Part shown: positions 1 to 6,299 of the stretch, in pieces
How positions within the stretch are numbered: the stretch's first letter is position 1
Layout of the letters: each line of letters begins with the position of its first letter
Source: Rhodospirillaceae bacterium
Lineage (GTDB): Bacteria > Pseudomonadota > Alphaproteobacteria > UBA8366 > GCA-2717185
Length of the DNA stretch: 6,981 bases
Assembly (NCBI GenBank): GCA_018660965.1
Contig: JABJJH010000616.1
Location: 1-6,981 of the forward strand
Direction of reading: 5' to 3'
Program-made: the position numbers and the translations under genes
The notes under the pieces: generated by a model
The model's input: only the letters and a program-made list of their open reading frames with translations
Databases searched by the model: none
Told to the model about the DNA's origin: nothing

Positions 1-158
1 ACCTGGACATCGCTTTTATCCACGCCCAGCGTGCGGATCATGGTGAGCGAGCTGTGGTGAAGGGCGTCCTGCACCGCGCGCACCGCCGCCTTGGTGTAGT
101 CGCCGCCGTGCAAATCGTTGCCGGTTCCCATTTCAAGAATGACGCGTTTGGCTGTCAT
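1..158 (-). CDS. Lin0512-family protein, copy 2 (3' end outside window)
   Basis: This is the N-terminal 52 codons of a small protein that runs off the left edge. It begins MTAKRVILEMGTGNDLHGG and continues with a TKAAVRAVQDAL segment. It matches the start of the neighbouring gene at 179-526 almost position for position (KRV, E-x-G-x-G, D-[LI]-[HR]-GG, TKAAVRA, DAL, SL, LG[VL]D), so the two are tandem paralogues. That pattern is typical of the Lin0512 family, conserved proteins of about 115 residues with no established function. The ATG is chosen because an AAGGAA ribosome-binding site (complement of 165-170) lies 6 nt upstream and the start aligns with that of its paralogue. It follows the other copy by 20 bp and should be co-transcribed with it. 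The family assignment is from recalled family features; the paralogy is visible directly. Confidence 0.87.
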   Translation of the reverse strand, partial: MTAKRVILEMGTGNDLHGGDYTKAAVRAVQDALHHSSLTMIRTLGVDKSDVQ

Positions 159-178
159 GGCATGTTCCTTATGAATAC

Positions 179-526
179 TTACGGCAGATCGAGCCGGACG
201 ACGGCGGCGGCGCTGGCCATGATGGTCGAGTCCGTGCCCGCGTCGTTGGGAATTTCCAAACCACCCTGCACGACATTCACCGTACCCGTGCCATGTGGCA
301 ACACCGCCAGCACGGCGGCCTTGTCGACGGTGTCGGGTTTCGGCGCGCCGATGGTGACTTCGACCCGCATCGAATCGACATCCAGCCCCAGCGCGGCCGC
401 CACCGACAACGAATTGTGCCACAGCGCATCCCGCAGCGCGCGAACGGCGGCTTTCGTATTGTCGTCACCGCCGCCGCGAATATCGGTCCCCATGCCGATT
501 TCCGTCACCACACGTTTCCAAGCCAT
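179..526 (-). CDS. Lin0512-family protein, copy 1
   Basis: A complete 115-residue protein, the normal length for the Lin0512 family (conserved, function unknown). N-terminal features are KRVVTEIGMGTDIRGGG (residues 4-20) and TKAAVRALRDALWHNSL (24-40). The C-terminal half has VEVTIGAPKPDTVD (55-68), then VLPHGTGTVNVVQGGLEI (75-92), whose glycine-rich turns suggest a compact alpha/beta fold. There is no signal peptide or membrane segment, so it should be cytoplasmic. The ATG has a GGAAAGGT Shine-Dalgarno-like stretch about 9 nt upstream. It lies 70 bp downstream of the molybdenum-hydroxylase subunit gene and 20 bp ahead of a second family member. Two adjacent, diverged copies suggest a heterodimer or two specialised forms; this is inference. 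No enzymatic role can be assigned. Confidence 0.9.
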   Translation of the reverse strand: MAWKRVVTEIGMGTDIRGGGDDNTKAAVRALRDALWHNSLSVAAALGLDVDSMRVEVTIGAPKPDTVDKAAVLAVLPHGTGTVNVVQGGLEIPNDAGTDSTIMASAAAVVRLDLP

Positions 527-596
527 GTACGATTACCTTTCCCGATTCAATTCCGTATTAATCCTGAACGCTCGCGCCGTCCAAGACCAGCCTAAT
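527..596 (-). other. 70-bp gap between the molybdenum subunit and Lin0512 genes
   Basis: This is the longest gap within the leftward gene set. Read on the minus strand it is moderately A/T-richer than its flanks and ends in the GGAAAGGT ribosome-binding site of the first Lin0512 gene. I see no stable GC-rich hairpin followed by a T-run, so there is no support for a terminator and read-through is likely. A weak internal promoter cannot be excluded. Confidence 0.4.
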
Positions 597-2879
597 TTAG
601 GTTCCTGCAGCGTTCTGTATCGTCCGCCAGACATTTTCCGGCGTCGCCGGTCCCTCCAGTTCGATAACGCCATAGGGTTCAAGCGCGTCCAGCACCGCGT
701 TGACGATGGCGGGGAACCCGGCAATGGCCCCGGCCTCCCCGCTGCCCTTCACCCCAAGCGGGTTGGTCGTGCAGGCGATCTGGTTGAAAGTGACATCGTA
801 GGACGGCACATCGGCGGCGCGCGGCAAGGGATAGTCCAGGAACGATCCGGACAGAAGCTGGCCGCTGCCGTCTTCGTACACGGCGCGTTCCATCAACGCC
901 TGTCCGACGCCCTGGGTGATGGCGCCGTGGACCTGACCTTCGATCACCATGGGGTTGATGATCGTCCCGTAATCATCAACGCCTGTGTAGCGCGCAAGCG
1001 TAACCACGCCGGTTTCCGGATCAACCTCGACCTCGGCGACATGGCAGCCATTGGGGAAAGTGTGCGCCTCGCGGGTATATTCGTGGAAAGTGTCCAGGCC
1101 CCGTCGCCCGAGTTCATCGTCTTCCCGCGCCAACCGCGCGACGGCCATGATGTCCAGATCACGGTCGGTGCCCGCGACGCTAAAGCGGCCATTGGCGAAT
1201 TCGATGTCGGCTTCGGCGGCTTCCAGCGCCCGTGCGGCGACGCGGCGTCCCTTGGCGATAATGTCCTGAACCGCACGGTGCATCGCCGTGCCCGCCATGG
1301 AGGTCGCACGCGAACTGCCATGGCCGCCGCCCTTGGGGATGGCGTCGGTGTCGCCGTCACGATAACGGATCTGGTCGAATGGCGCGCCCAGCAAATCGGA
1401 CAGGATTTGCGGGAACGTGGTTTCGTGCCCCTGGCCAATGGATTGGGTGCCCGTCACCAGGGTTAAATAATCGTCGGCGCCAAAGGTCAGCTCGACGTTT
1501 TCCACCGGCACGCCGAAGGTCGCCTTAATGTGATAAGCCATGCCAAGGCCGCGCCGCCGTCCGCGCGATTCCGCTTCGCGCCGCCGGTCATCGAACCCGT
1601 CGCGCGCACGGGCGAGGGCCGCGTCGAAATTGTCCGGGAACGCGCCACTGTCGATGGTCAGCCCCATGGTGTGAACATACGGCGCCGCCGGGGCCAGGTT
1701 TCGACGACGCAAATCGAAACGATCCAGCCCCATTTCAGCCGCCGCGCGGTCGATCAGACGTTCGATGATATTGGCCGATTCCGCATACCCCGGTCCGCGC
1801 GTCACGCCGATGGGGACCGTGTTGGTGAACACCGCGCCGATGTTCATGTGAATGGCGGGAATGGCGTAGGGACCGCCGGGCAACGTGGCGAACTGGTCCG
1901 TGTGCAGTCGCCCCATGCCGCCCGTCAGATAGGCACCGAGGTTGCCCCATCCATCCAGCCGTAGCGCCAGAAATTGCCCGTCGCGATCCAGCGCCAGTTC
2001 CGCCCGCGCGCTATGGTCGCGCGCTTGATGGTCGGAAACAAATGCGTCGCTGCGTTCGTTAATCCATTTCACCGGGCGCCCGGTTTCACGCGCCGCCCAC
2101 AGCATCAACACCTGTTCGGGATACATGAAATTTTTCGACCCGAAGCCGCCGCCAACATCCTTGGCGACCAGCCGCACATCACTGGCCGGCGCCCCCAGCG
2201 TCATGGCGATATGGTCGCGTCCCGTATGAAGGCTCTGCGCGGAGACATGCAGCGTATAGCGCCCGCTTTCCGGATCGAACGAACCGACGCCGCCGCGCGG
2301 CTCCATCGGGTTGGTGACGATGCGATGATTGTGGAACGACATGGATGTAACGTGCTCAGCGGCCTGCACGCCCGCCTCGACCGCCGCCGCATCTCCCGTG
2401 CTCCATTGCAGGCAGATATTAGCCGGGTCTTCGCGCGCCGCTTCAATCGTCGTGATCGCGGGCAAGGATATGTAATCGACCGACACCAGTTCCGCCGCAT
2501 CGCGCGCCTCTTCCCGGCTTTGCGCCACGACCAGCGCCACGGGCTGACCACCGTAACGCACTGTATCGACCGCCAGCGGGTGCTGATCGGGATATGCGAA
2601 CGCCTCGCCGGTATGCGGATTGGCGCGCTCATAGGGTGGAATCGGCTGAATGCCGGCGGCGGCCTGATCCGCCCCCGTCAACACCGCCAGAACGCCCGGC
2701 GCCGCCACGGCGTCGCTAACATCAATCGCGTCGATCCGCGCATGGCCATGCGGCGAGCGCACGATGGCTGCGTGGACGACCCCCTCGAAACCCAGATCGT
2801 CGAGATAGCGTCCCGACCCGGTTAGAAACCGCGTGTCCTCCCGCCGACGGGGCGTCTGGCCAATCTTCAAACGCGTCAT
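597..2879 (-). CDS. Molybdopterin-binding large subunit, xanthine/CO dehydrogenase-type hydroxylase
   Basis: A complete 760-residue member of the CoxL/XdhB-type molybdenum hydroxylase large subunits, which hydroxylate or oxidise organic substrates with water as oxygen source at a Mo-cytosine-dinucleotide centre. An alpha/beta hammerhead domain spans about residues 20-130 (RFLTGSGRYLDD, HAAIVRSPHGHARI). The first Mo-cofactor domain spans about 140-390 (MEPRGGV 192-198, GGGFGSKN 243-250). The second spans about 410-700 (IGQGHETTF 481-489, VAEVEVDPETG 614-624). GVKGSGEAG (709-717) supplies the conserved catalytic glutamate, Glu715. The CoxL active-site loop AYxCSFR is absent and TRGPGYAES (360-368) occupies that area, so this is not a true CO dehydrogenase. 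There is no Tat signal. The start has an AAGGAAG ribosome-binding site overlapping the upstream stop codon. The [2Fe-2S] and FAD partner subunits are not in the window. Substrate unknown. Confidence 0.95.
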   Translation of the reverse strand: MTRLKIGQTPRRREDTRFLTGSGRYLDDLGFEGVVHAAIVRSPHGHARIDAIDVSDAVAAPGVLAVLTGADQAAAGIQPIPPYERANPHTGEAFAYPDQHPLAVDTVRYGGQPVALVVAQSREEARDAAELVSVDYISLPAITTIEAAREDPANICLQWSTGDAAAVEAGVQAAEHVTSMSFHNHRIVTNPMEPRGGVGSFDPESGRYTLHVSAQSLHTGRDHIAMTLGAPASDVRLVAKDVGGGFGSKNFMYPEQVLMLWAARETGRPVKWINERSDAFVSDHQARDHSARAELALDRDGQFLALRLDGWGNLGAYLTGGMGRLHTDQFATLPGGPYAIPAIHMNIGAVFTNTVPIGVTRGPGYAESANIIERLIDRAAAEMGLDRFDLRRRNLAPAAPYVHTMGLTIDSGAFPDNFDAALARARDGFDDRRREAESRGRRRGLGMAYHIKATFGVPVENVELTFGADDYLTLVTGTQSIGQGHETTFPQILSDLLGAPFDQIRYRDGDTDAIPKGGGHGSSRATSMAGTAMHRAVQDIIAKGRRVAARALEAAEADIEFANGRFSVAGTDRDLDIMAVARLAREDDELGRRGLDTFHEYTREAHTFPNGCHVAEVEVDPETGVVTLARYTGVDDYGTIINPMVIEGQVHGAITQGVGQALMERAVYEDGSGQLLSGSFLDYPLPRAADVPSYDVTFNQIACTTNPLGVKGSGEAGAIAGFPAIVNAVLDALEPYGVIELEGPATPENVWRTIQNAAGT

Positions 2880-2883
2880 CTTG

Positions 2884-2891
2884 CTTCCTTA
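2884..2891 (-). promoter_or_regulatory. Ribosome-binding site overlapping the upstream stop codon
   Basis: Read on the minus strand the bases are TAAGGAAG. The TAA is the stop codon of the SnoaL-like gene and AAGGAAG is the Shine-Dalgarno of the molybdenum subunit gene, whose ATG lies 4 nt further on. The arrangement supports translational coupling and fixes the start of the 760-residue protein. Confidence 0.7.
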
Positions 2892-3347
2892 TGCCGGTAT
2901 CGCGAACACGCCGCCGGTCGGGACGCTGGCCCCGCTCCACGGGTCGATGATTTTCTCGGCGATCAACCAGTCACCGTCCACCTGCATACAGGTGTCGCGG
3001 TAGCTGCCCAGAAGGCGAACGAATTTTTCGTCGCTACCCGGAACCCAGGCGAGCGAGGCCCAGTAAGATACGACGCGCCACGCGCCCTCTCCCGCGTCCT
3101 CGACAAACATATGCTGAACCCAATGCTGGCTGTCCGGGCGATTCGGCAAGGTCAGAAAATGCGTCGCGAACCCACGCGCGCCACCCGCCGCCGCATCCCA
3201 CCGCTTGCCCGTCACATCCTTGACGGTCGCGTCCCCGGTGAAGGTGTCCACAACGCCGTCGATATTCGTCGTGTCCATGCACCATAGATACCGTTTCAGC
3301 GTATCATAGATCGCTTCCCGGTCTTCGAGTGAAATCGCCACCGTCAT
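2889..3347 (-). CDS. NTF2/SnoaL-like domain protein
   Basis: A 152-residue single-domain protein with the pattern of the SnoaL-like (NTF2-fold) superfamily. An N-terminal helix (LEDREAIYDTLKRYLWCMD, residues 7-25) leads to a conserved Asp25 and TNIDGVVDTFTGDATV, then a central HWVQHMFVED strand (75-84) with His75 and His79. The last strands are RVVSYWASLAWV (91-102) and LGSYRDTCMQVDGDWLIAEKII (113-134). The final stretch resembles the closing strands of SnoaL-type and ring-hydroxylating dioxygenase beta subunits. Members include cyclases, isomerases, dehydratases, hydrolases and non-catalytic subunits, so fold does not give function. The length is normal and there is no signal peptide. The start has AAGGGAA upstream. 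It sits 19 bp after the CaiB-like gene and 9 bp before the molybdenum subunit, which suggests a role in the same pathway. No dioxygenase alpha subunit accompanies it in the window. Confidence 0.9.
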   Translation of the reverse strand: MTVAISLEDREAIYDTLKRYLWCMDTTNIDGVVDTFTGDATVKDVTGKRWDAAAGGARGFATHFLTLPNRPDSQHWVQHMFVEDAGEGAWRVVSYWASLAWVPGSDEKFVRLLGSYRDTCMQVDGDWLIAEKIIDPWSGASVPTGGVFAIPA

Positions 3348-3366
3348 GTCGTTATTCCCTTCCGTT

Positions 3367-4770
3367 TCAAATCAGCCATTCCGGCGCGTTCGACCCCAAC
3401 ACCGGCGTCGGGCGCGACCAACGCGGTTGGGTTTCCGACAGCTTCAGGATCGGCGCCAGATGCCGAAGCGGCCCATGACCAGTGTCGGACTGGATGTGCA
3501 ACGCCGCGATTTCCTCGGCAGACAAATCCATATCGGGTTCCGGCAATGGAACTTTCCCCTTGTTGAAAATGTACATGCCCGATTGGCATAACGACACCCG
3601 GACATGATAGCTGCCGCCTTCGCGCGCGCGCCGCGCCAAGGCCAGCAGCACGCCATAAGCGCCAAGATACCCGGTCGTGTAATCACACGCCGATGCGGGC
3701 AACAGGGCCGGACCGTTCGCCCCGCCGTCGTGGCAAATGCCGGTGACGGTCTGCCCCAGTTGTTCCCATCCGGCGCGGTCCTTGAACGGACCCTCCGAAC
3801 CATAACAACTGATCGACAGATAGATGATACCGGGCCGCCGTTCCGCCAACTCTTCCGGGCTGAAGCCAAGCGCCGCCATGGCGCCGGGCCGATAGCCTTG
3901 CGAAAAGACATCCGCACTGCTCGCCAGGGCCTTCAACGTCGCCGCGTCGTCCGGCTTGGTCAGGTCCAGAAACGTACTGCGTTTGCCGTGGCTGGTGTCC
4001 ATCACATGTTCCGCCACCTGGGGCAAATGCTTGGCGGTCACCATCAGAACATCGGCGCCATTTTCGGCCAAGGTCCGCGCCGCAATCGGACCGGCGAGAA
4101 TACGGGTCAAATCCAGCACGCGAACGCCCGCCAAAGGCGCGGCGAAATCGGTGAGGGGTTCCGGGTCGCTGTCGCCGATTTTGGTGATTTCGACCAATGG
4201 CTTCGCCGCCAATCCTTTGCCGTGGGGGTGGTCAAGCCATTCCGCGTTGCTGCGCACCATGGCGCCACAGGCCCGCGCCTCGGCGATGGCCGCCTCCAGA
4301 TCAAGCGCATCCCACCGGGCGACCGCGTCGCGAACGGAATCCGGCGTCGGCTCGCACTTCAAAACGCCCAATACCCGATCCCGCAAATGCGCCAGATTGA
4401 AATGCGGCAGAAACCAGCGACCGTCCTTGGTCGGCCACGGTTGCGTGATGGTGCGCATGTGCTCCATGTCCGGGTTCATCTGGATCTGCGAGAATCCTCC
4501 GTCGGCGTCGGGCGTATGCAGATATAACGTACTGCGCAGCGCCGCCGCCGCATGGCGCGCGTCGATGGAAACTTTCTGGCGACCGCCCAGCCGTTCTTCC
4601 GCGATATCGGTGACCGCGACGCCGATCCCGGCCAACACCGTGGCGCAGGTCTCGCCGATTTTGAACTTGGTCGAAAACACCGGGTCCGCACCCGTGATCT
4701 CAACCTCGCCGTCTTCGGGCATGCCGCGCCCGCGTATATCCATCAACGTCTCGAACGCCGCATTCGTCAT
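3367..4770 (-). CDS. CaiB/BaiF-family (class III CoA-transferase-like) protein, permuted two-part form
   Basis: A 467-residue cytoplasmic protein of the CaiB/BaiF family, whose characterised members move CoA between carboxylic acids. The usual N-terminal Rossmann start (PLAGVRVLDLTRILAGP, with AENGADVLMV behind it) lies at residues 212-244 instead of near residue 1, followed by FSQGYRPGAMAALGF (289-303), IIYLSISCYGSEGP (315-328) and ACDYTTGYLGAYGVLLAL (361-378). Residues about 30-205 look like the C-terminal half of the same fold (TKDGRWFLPHFN 114-125, AEWLDHPHGKGLAAKPLVEI 176-195). The VxVSxxDA catalytic-Asp motif occurs in two altered forms, VSIDARHA (67-74) and VRVSLCQS (390-397), with His73 and Gln396 at the Asp position. 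A strong AGGGAGGA ribosome-binding site lies 7 nt before the ATG. First gene of the leftward set. I recall a subfamily of this layout annotated simply as CoA transferase; activity is unproven. Confidence 0.93.
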   Translation of the reverse strand: MTNAAFETLMDIRGRGMPEDGEVEITGADPVFSTKFKIGETCATVLAGIGVAVTDIAEERLGGRQKVSIDARHAAAALRSTLYLHTPDADGGFSQIQMNPDMEHMRTITQPWPTKDGRWFLPHFNLAHLRDRVLGVLKCEPTPDSVRDAVARWDALDLEAAIAEARACGAMVRSNAEWLDHPHGKGLAAKPLVEITKIGDSDPEPLTDFAAPLAGVRVLDLTRILAGPIAARTLAENGADVLMVTAKHLPQVAEHVMDTSHGKRSTFLDLTKPDDAATLKALASSADVFSQGYRPGAMAALGFSPEELAERRPGIIYLSISCYGSEGPFKDRAGWEQLGQTVTGICHDGGANGPALLPASACDYTTGYLGAYGVLLALARRAREGGSYHVRVSLCQSGMYIFNKGKVPLPEPDMDLSAEEIAALHIQSDTGHGPLRHLAPILKLSETQPRWSRPTPVLGSNAPEWLI

Positions 4771-4777
4771 CCTGTAA

Positions 4778-4785
4778 TCCTCCCT
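4778..4785 (-). promoter_or_regulatory. Strong ribosome-binding site of the CaiB-like gene
   Basis: On the minus strand this reads AGGGAGGA, seven nucleotides before the ATG at 4770. It is the best Shine-Dalgarno match in the window and decides the start of the leftward set's first gene. Confidence 0.8.
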
Positions 4786-4789
4786 GTCA

Positions 4790-4799
4790 CAATTAATTG
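4790..4799. promoter_or_regulatory. Perfect 10-bp palindrome, candidate operator
   Basis: CAATTAATTG is its own reverse complement. It lies just upstream of the CaiB-like gene's ribosome-binding site, where a transcription start or -10 region of the leftward promoter could be, so a protein bound here could block leftward transcription. The dyad does not extend beyond 10 bp, and A/T-rich DNA yields such palindromes by chance. Confidence 0.3.
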
Positions 4800-4825
4800 C
4801 AGTTTATCCGACCGAAGCGGGTTCG

Positions 4826-4866
4826 CCCAGATTTGGCTTACCTTAAATTACCTGGCCCTAATTTGG
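4826..4866. repeat. Paired 11-bp repeats (CCC-N2-ATTTGG) 30 bp apart, candidate operators
   Basis: CCCAGATTTGG (4826-4836) and CCCTAATTTGG (4856-4866) match at 9 of 11 positions and start exactly 30 bp apart, about three helical turns. Each contains a CC-N6-GG near-palindrome that matches its own reverse complement at 8 of 10 bases. Between them TTACCT occurs at 4838-4843 and again at 4848-4853, 10 bp apart, and AAATTA (4845-4850) pairs with TAATTT (4859-4864) as an inverted repeat. Same-face spacing near the middle of a divergent promoter region fits cooperative regulator binding; this is inference. Confidence 0.35.
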
Positions 4867-4918
4867 TGGGGCTGGTCAGCCTTAAAAGCATAGGCTACCG
4901 TTCTGGTGGAACAACTGT

Positions 4919-4924
4919 GAGGGG
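4919..4924 (+). promoter_or_regulatory. Ribosome-binding site deciding the AtuA-family start
   Basis: GAGGGG lies 7 nt before the ATG at 4932. The reading frame stays open upstream to an ATG at 4797, but that start has no comparable site and would place 45 unsupported residues across the A/T-rich control region. Confidence 0.7.
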
Positions 4925-4931
4925 AATCGGC

Positions 4932-6296
4932 ATGCCGGAAATTCGGATGATGGCGACGACGGGAATGCTTGGGTACGGTTATACCGAAGAAGCATTCCGA
5001 CGCGGCCTGGAACAGGATCTGGACTTCATCGCCGCCGATGGTGGGTCCATGGACCCGGGTCCGCATTATCTGGGCGAAGGAATTCCGTTCGTGTCCCGGC
5101 AAGCGGTGAAACGCGACCTTTCCTTCATGCTGGAGGCCGCCGTCGACAAGAAAATTCCCATGCTGATCGGATCGACGGGCGGCGGCGGCAGCGAACCACA
5201 GATCGCCTTTGTGCGTGAAGTGGTCGAGGAAATCGCCGCCGAAAAGGGCCTGCATTTTGACATGGCCGTGATCCATTCCGAACAATCCGCCGAGTCCCTG
5301 AAGGCGAAACGCGCGGACGGCAAGATCGAGCCGCTGGGGCCCATCGCCGAATTGACCGATTCCGACATCGACGAAAGCAGCCGCGTTGTCGCCATGATGG
5401 GCGTCGAACCGTTCCAGGCGGCGTTGAAAGGCGGCGCCCAGGTGGTGTTGGCGGGCCGCGCGACGGATGCGTCGATTTTTTCCGCCATTCCCCTGATGCG
5501 CGGCGCCCACCCGGGCCTGAGCTGGCATTTGTCGAAGATCATCGAATGCGCGGGCCAGGTCACCACGCCCCGCACGGGACAGGATTGCGTGTTGGGCACG
5601 CTGCGCGACGATCATTTTCTGGTCGAACCCGGCCATCCGGACAAACGCTGCACCCGTATGAAGATCGCCGCCCATACGCTGTACGAAAATCCCAGCCCCT
5701 ATTTGCTGGAGGAGCCGGACGGCACCTTGAACACATCCCACGCCACCTATGAACAACTCGACGAGCGGGTCGTGAAGGTCAGCGGCAGCCGGTTCGAACC
5801 GTCGAACCGCTATACGGTGAAGCTCGAAGGGGTCAAGGAATCGGGATACCGAACCGTCTTCATCGCGGGCGTTCGCGACCCCATTCTGATTTCCGTGATC
5901 GACGACTTCATCGCGTCGTGTCACGAACGAGTCGCGGTGGAAGCCCGAAACCTGGGCGTCGCCGACGGCGCCTACCGGCTCAATATCCGGGTGTATGGCA
6001 AGAACGCGACCATGGGCCCGCGCGAGCCGGTCACGGATTTCAACGGACACGAAATCGGGCTTCTGGTCGATGTCCTGGCCGACGACCCCGACACCAGCAA
6101 GGCCATCATGGCCAAGGCGCGCTATGCGCTGCTGCACACCGACTTCCCCGGCCGCAAGTGCATTTCCGGCAATCTGGCGATTCCGTTTTCGCCGTCCGAC
6201 ATGCCCGTCGGCATGACCTATGAATTCAACATCTGGCACCGGATGGAGATCGACGACCCGCTGGCGCCGTTCCCCATCGAATATGTGAGCGTGTAG
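4932..6296 (+). CDS. AtuA-family (DUF1446) protein
   Basis: A 454-residue protein of the DUF1446 family, commonly annotated acyclic terpene utilization AtuA after the Pseudomonas citronellol/geraniol cluster; the biochemical role is unproven. Family features are DGGSMDPGPHYLGEG (36-50), a glycine-rich IGSTGGGGSEP (79-89), LAGRATDASIF (173-183) and KIIECAGQ (202-209). Near the C-terminus are DGAYRLNIRVYGKNATMG (345-362) and ISGNLAIPFSPSDMP (411-425). Length is normal for the family, with no signal peptide or membrane segment. The ATG at 4932 is preferred over the one at 4797 because of its ribosome-binding site and because the family-like sequence begins there. It is the first gene of the rightward set and is followed after 3 bp by DUF4387, its usual partner. 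No geranyl-CoA carboxylase (AtuC/AtuF) gene is visible, so terpene breakdown should not be assumed. Confidence 0.95.
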   Translation: MPEIRMMATTGMLGYGYTEEAFRRGLEQDLDFIAADGGSMDPGPHYLGEGIPFVSRQAVKRDLSFMLEAAVDKKIPMLIGSTGGGGSEPQIAFVREVVEEIAAEKGLHFDMAVIHSEQSAESLKAKRADGKIEPLGPIAELTDSDIDESSRVVAMMGVEPFQAALKGGAQVVLAGRATDASIFSAIPLMRGAHPGLSWHLSKIIECAGQVTTPRTGQDCVLGTLRDDHFLVEPGHPDKRCTRMKIAAHTLYENPSPYLLEEPDGTLNTSHATYEQLDERVVKVSGSRFEPSNRYTVKLEGVKESGYRTVFIAGVRDPILISVIDDFIASCHERVAVEARNLGVADGAYRLNIRVYGKNATMGPREPVTDFNGHEIGLLVDVLADDPDTSKAIMAKARYALLHTDFPGRKCISGNLAIPFSPSDMPVGMTYEFNIWHRMEIDDPLAPFPIEYVSV

Positions 6297-6299
6297 ACG

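Larger units (their letters stand above)
4771..4931. promoter_or_regulatory. Divergent intergenic control region
   Basis: These 161 bp separate the ATG codons of the CaiB-like gene (minus) and the AtuA-family gene (plus), so both operon promoters should lie here. The stretch from about 4786 to 4890 is clearly A/T-richer than the coding DNA on either side. It holds a 10-bp palindrome, two CC-N6-GG near-palindromes and short direct repeats, listed separately. I could not pick a -35/-10 pair close to the sigma-70 consensus on either strand, so no promoter coordinates are given. No regulator gene is adjacent in the window. Confidence 0.7.

Noticed and set aside
54..1466. A 470-codon open frame on the plus strand
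   Set aside because: It lies antisense to the Lin0512 genes and the molybdenum subunit, which have clear family motifs. Its product shows no recognisable domain and is rich in Arg, Gly and His, as expected from an antisense frame of GC-rich coding DNA.
1974..2825. A 283-codon plus-strand open frame opposite the molybdenum subunit
   Set aside because: It is wholly antisense to a well-supported gene, with an Arg/His-rich product and no motif or ribosome-binding site.
597..2879. Annotation of the molybdenum subunit as carbon monoxide dehydrogenase CoxL
   Set aside because: The AYxCSFR loop that marks true CO dehydrogenases is absent, and no CoxM or CoxS gene is beside it.
3604..4777. Overlapping plus-strand open frames of 307 and 273 codons
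   Set aside because: Both are antisense to the CaiB-like gene, overlap each other in different frames, and have low-complexity Arg/Ala-rich products.
4857..4866. Resemblance of CCTAATTTGG to a eukaryotic CArG box (CC, six A/T, GG)
   Set aside because: Gene organisation and ribosome-binding sites are bacterial, so the MADS-box operator reading does not apply. It is kept only as part of the repeat pair.
4797..4931. A 45-residue N-terminal extension of the AtuA-family protein
   Set aside because: There is a good ribosome-binding site and family-like N-terminus at 4932. The extension translates the A/T-rich intergenic region and overlaps the candidate operator sites.
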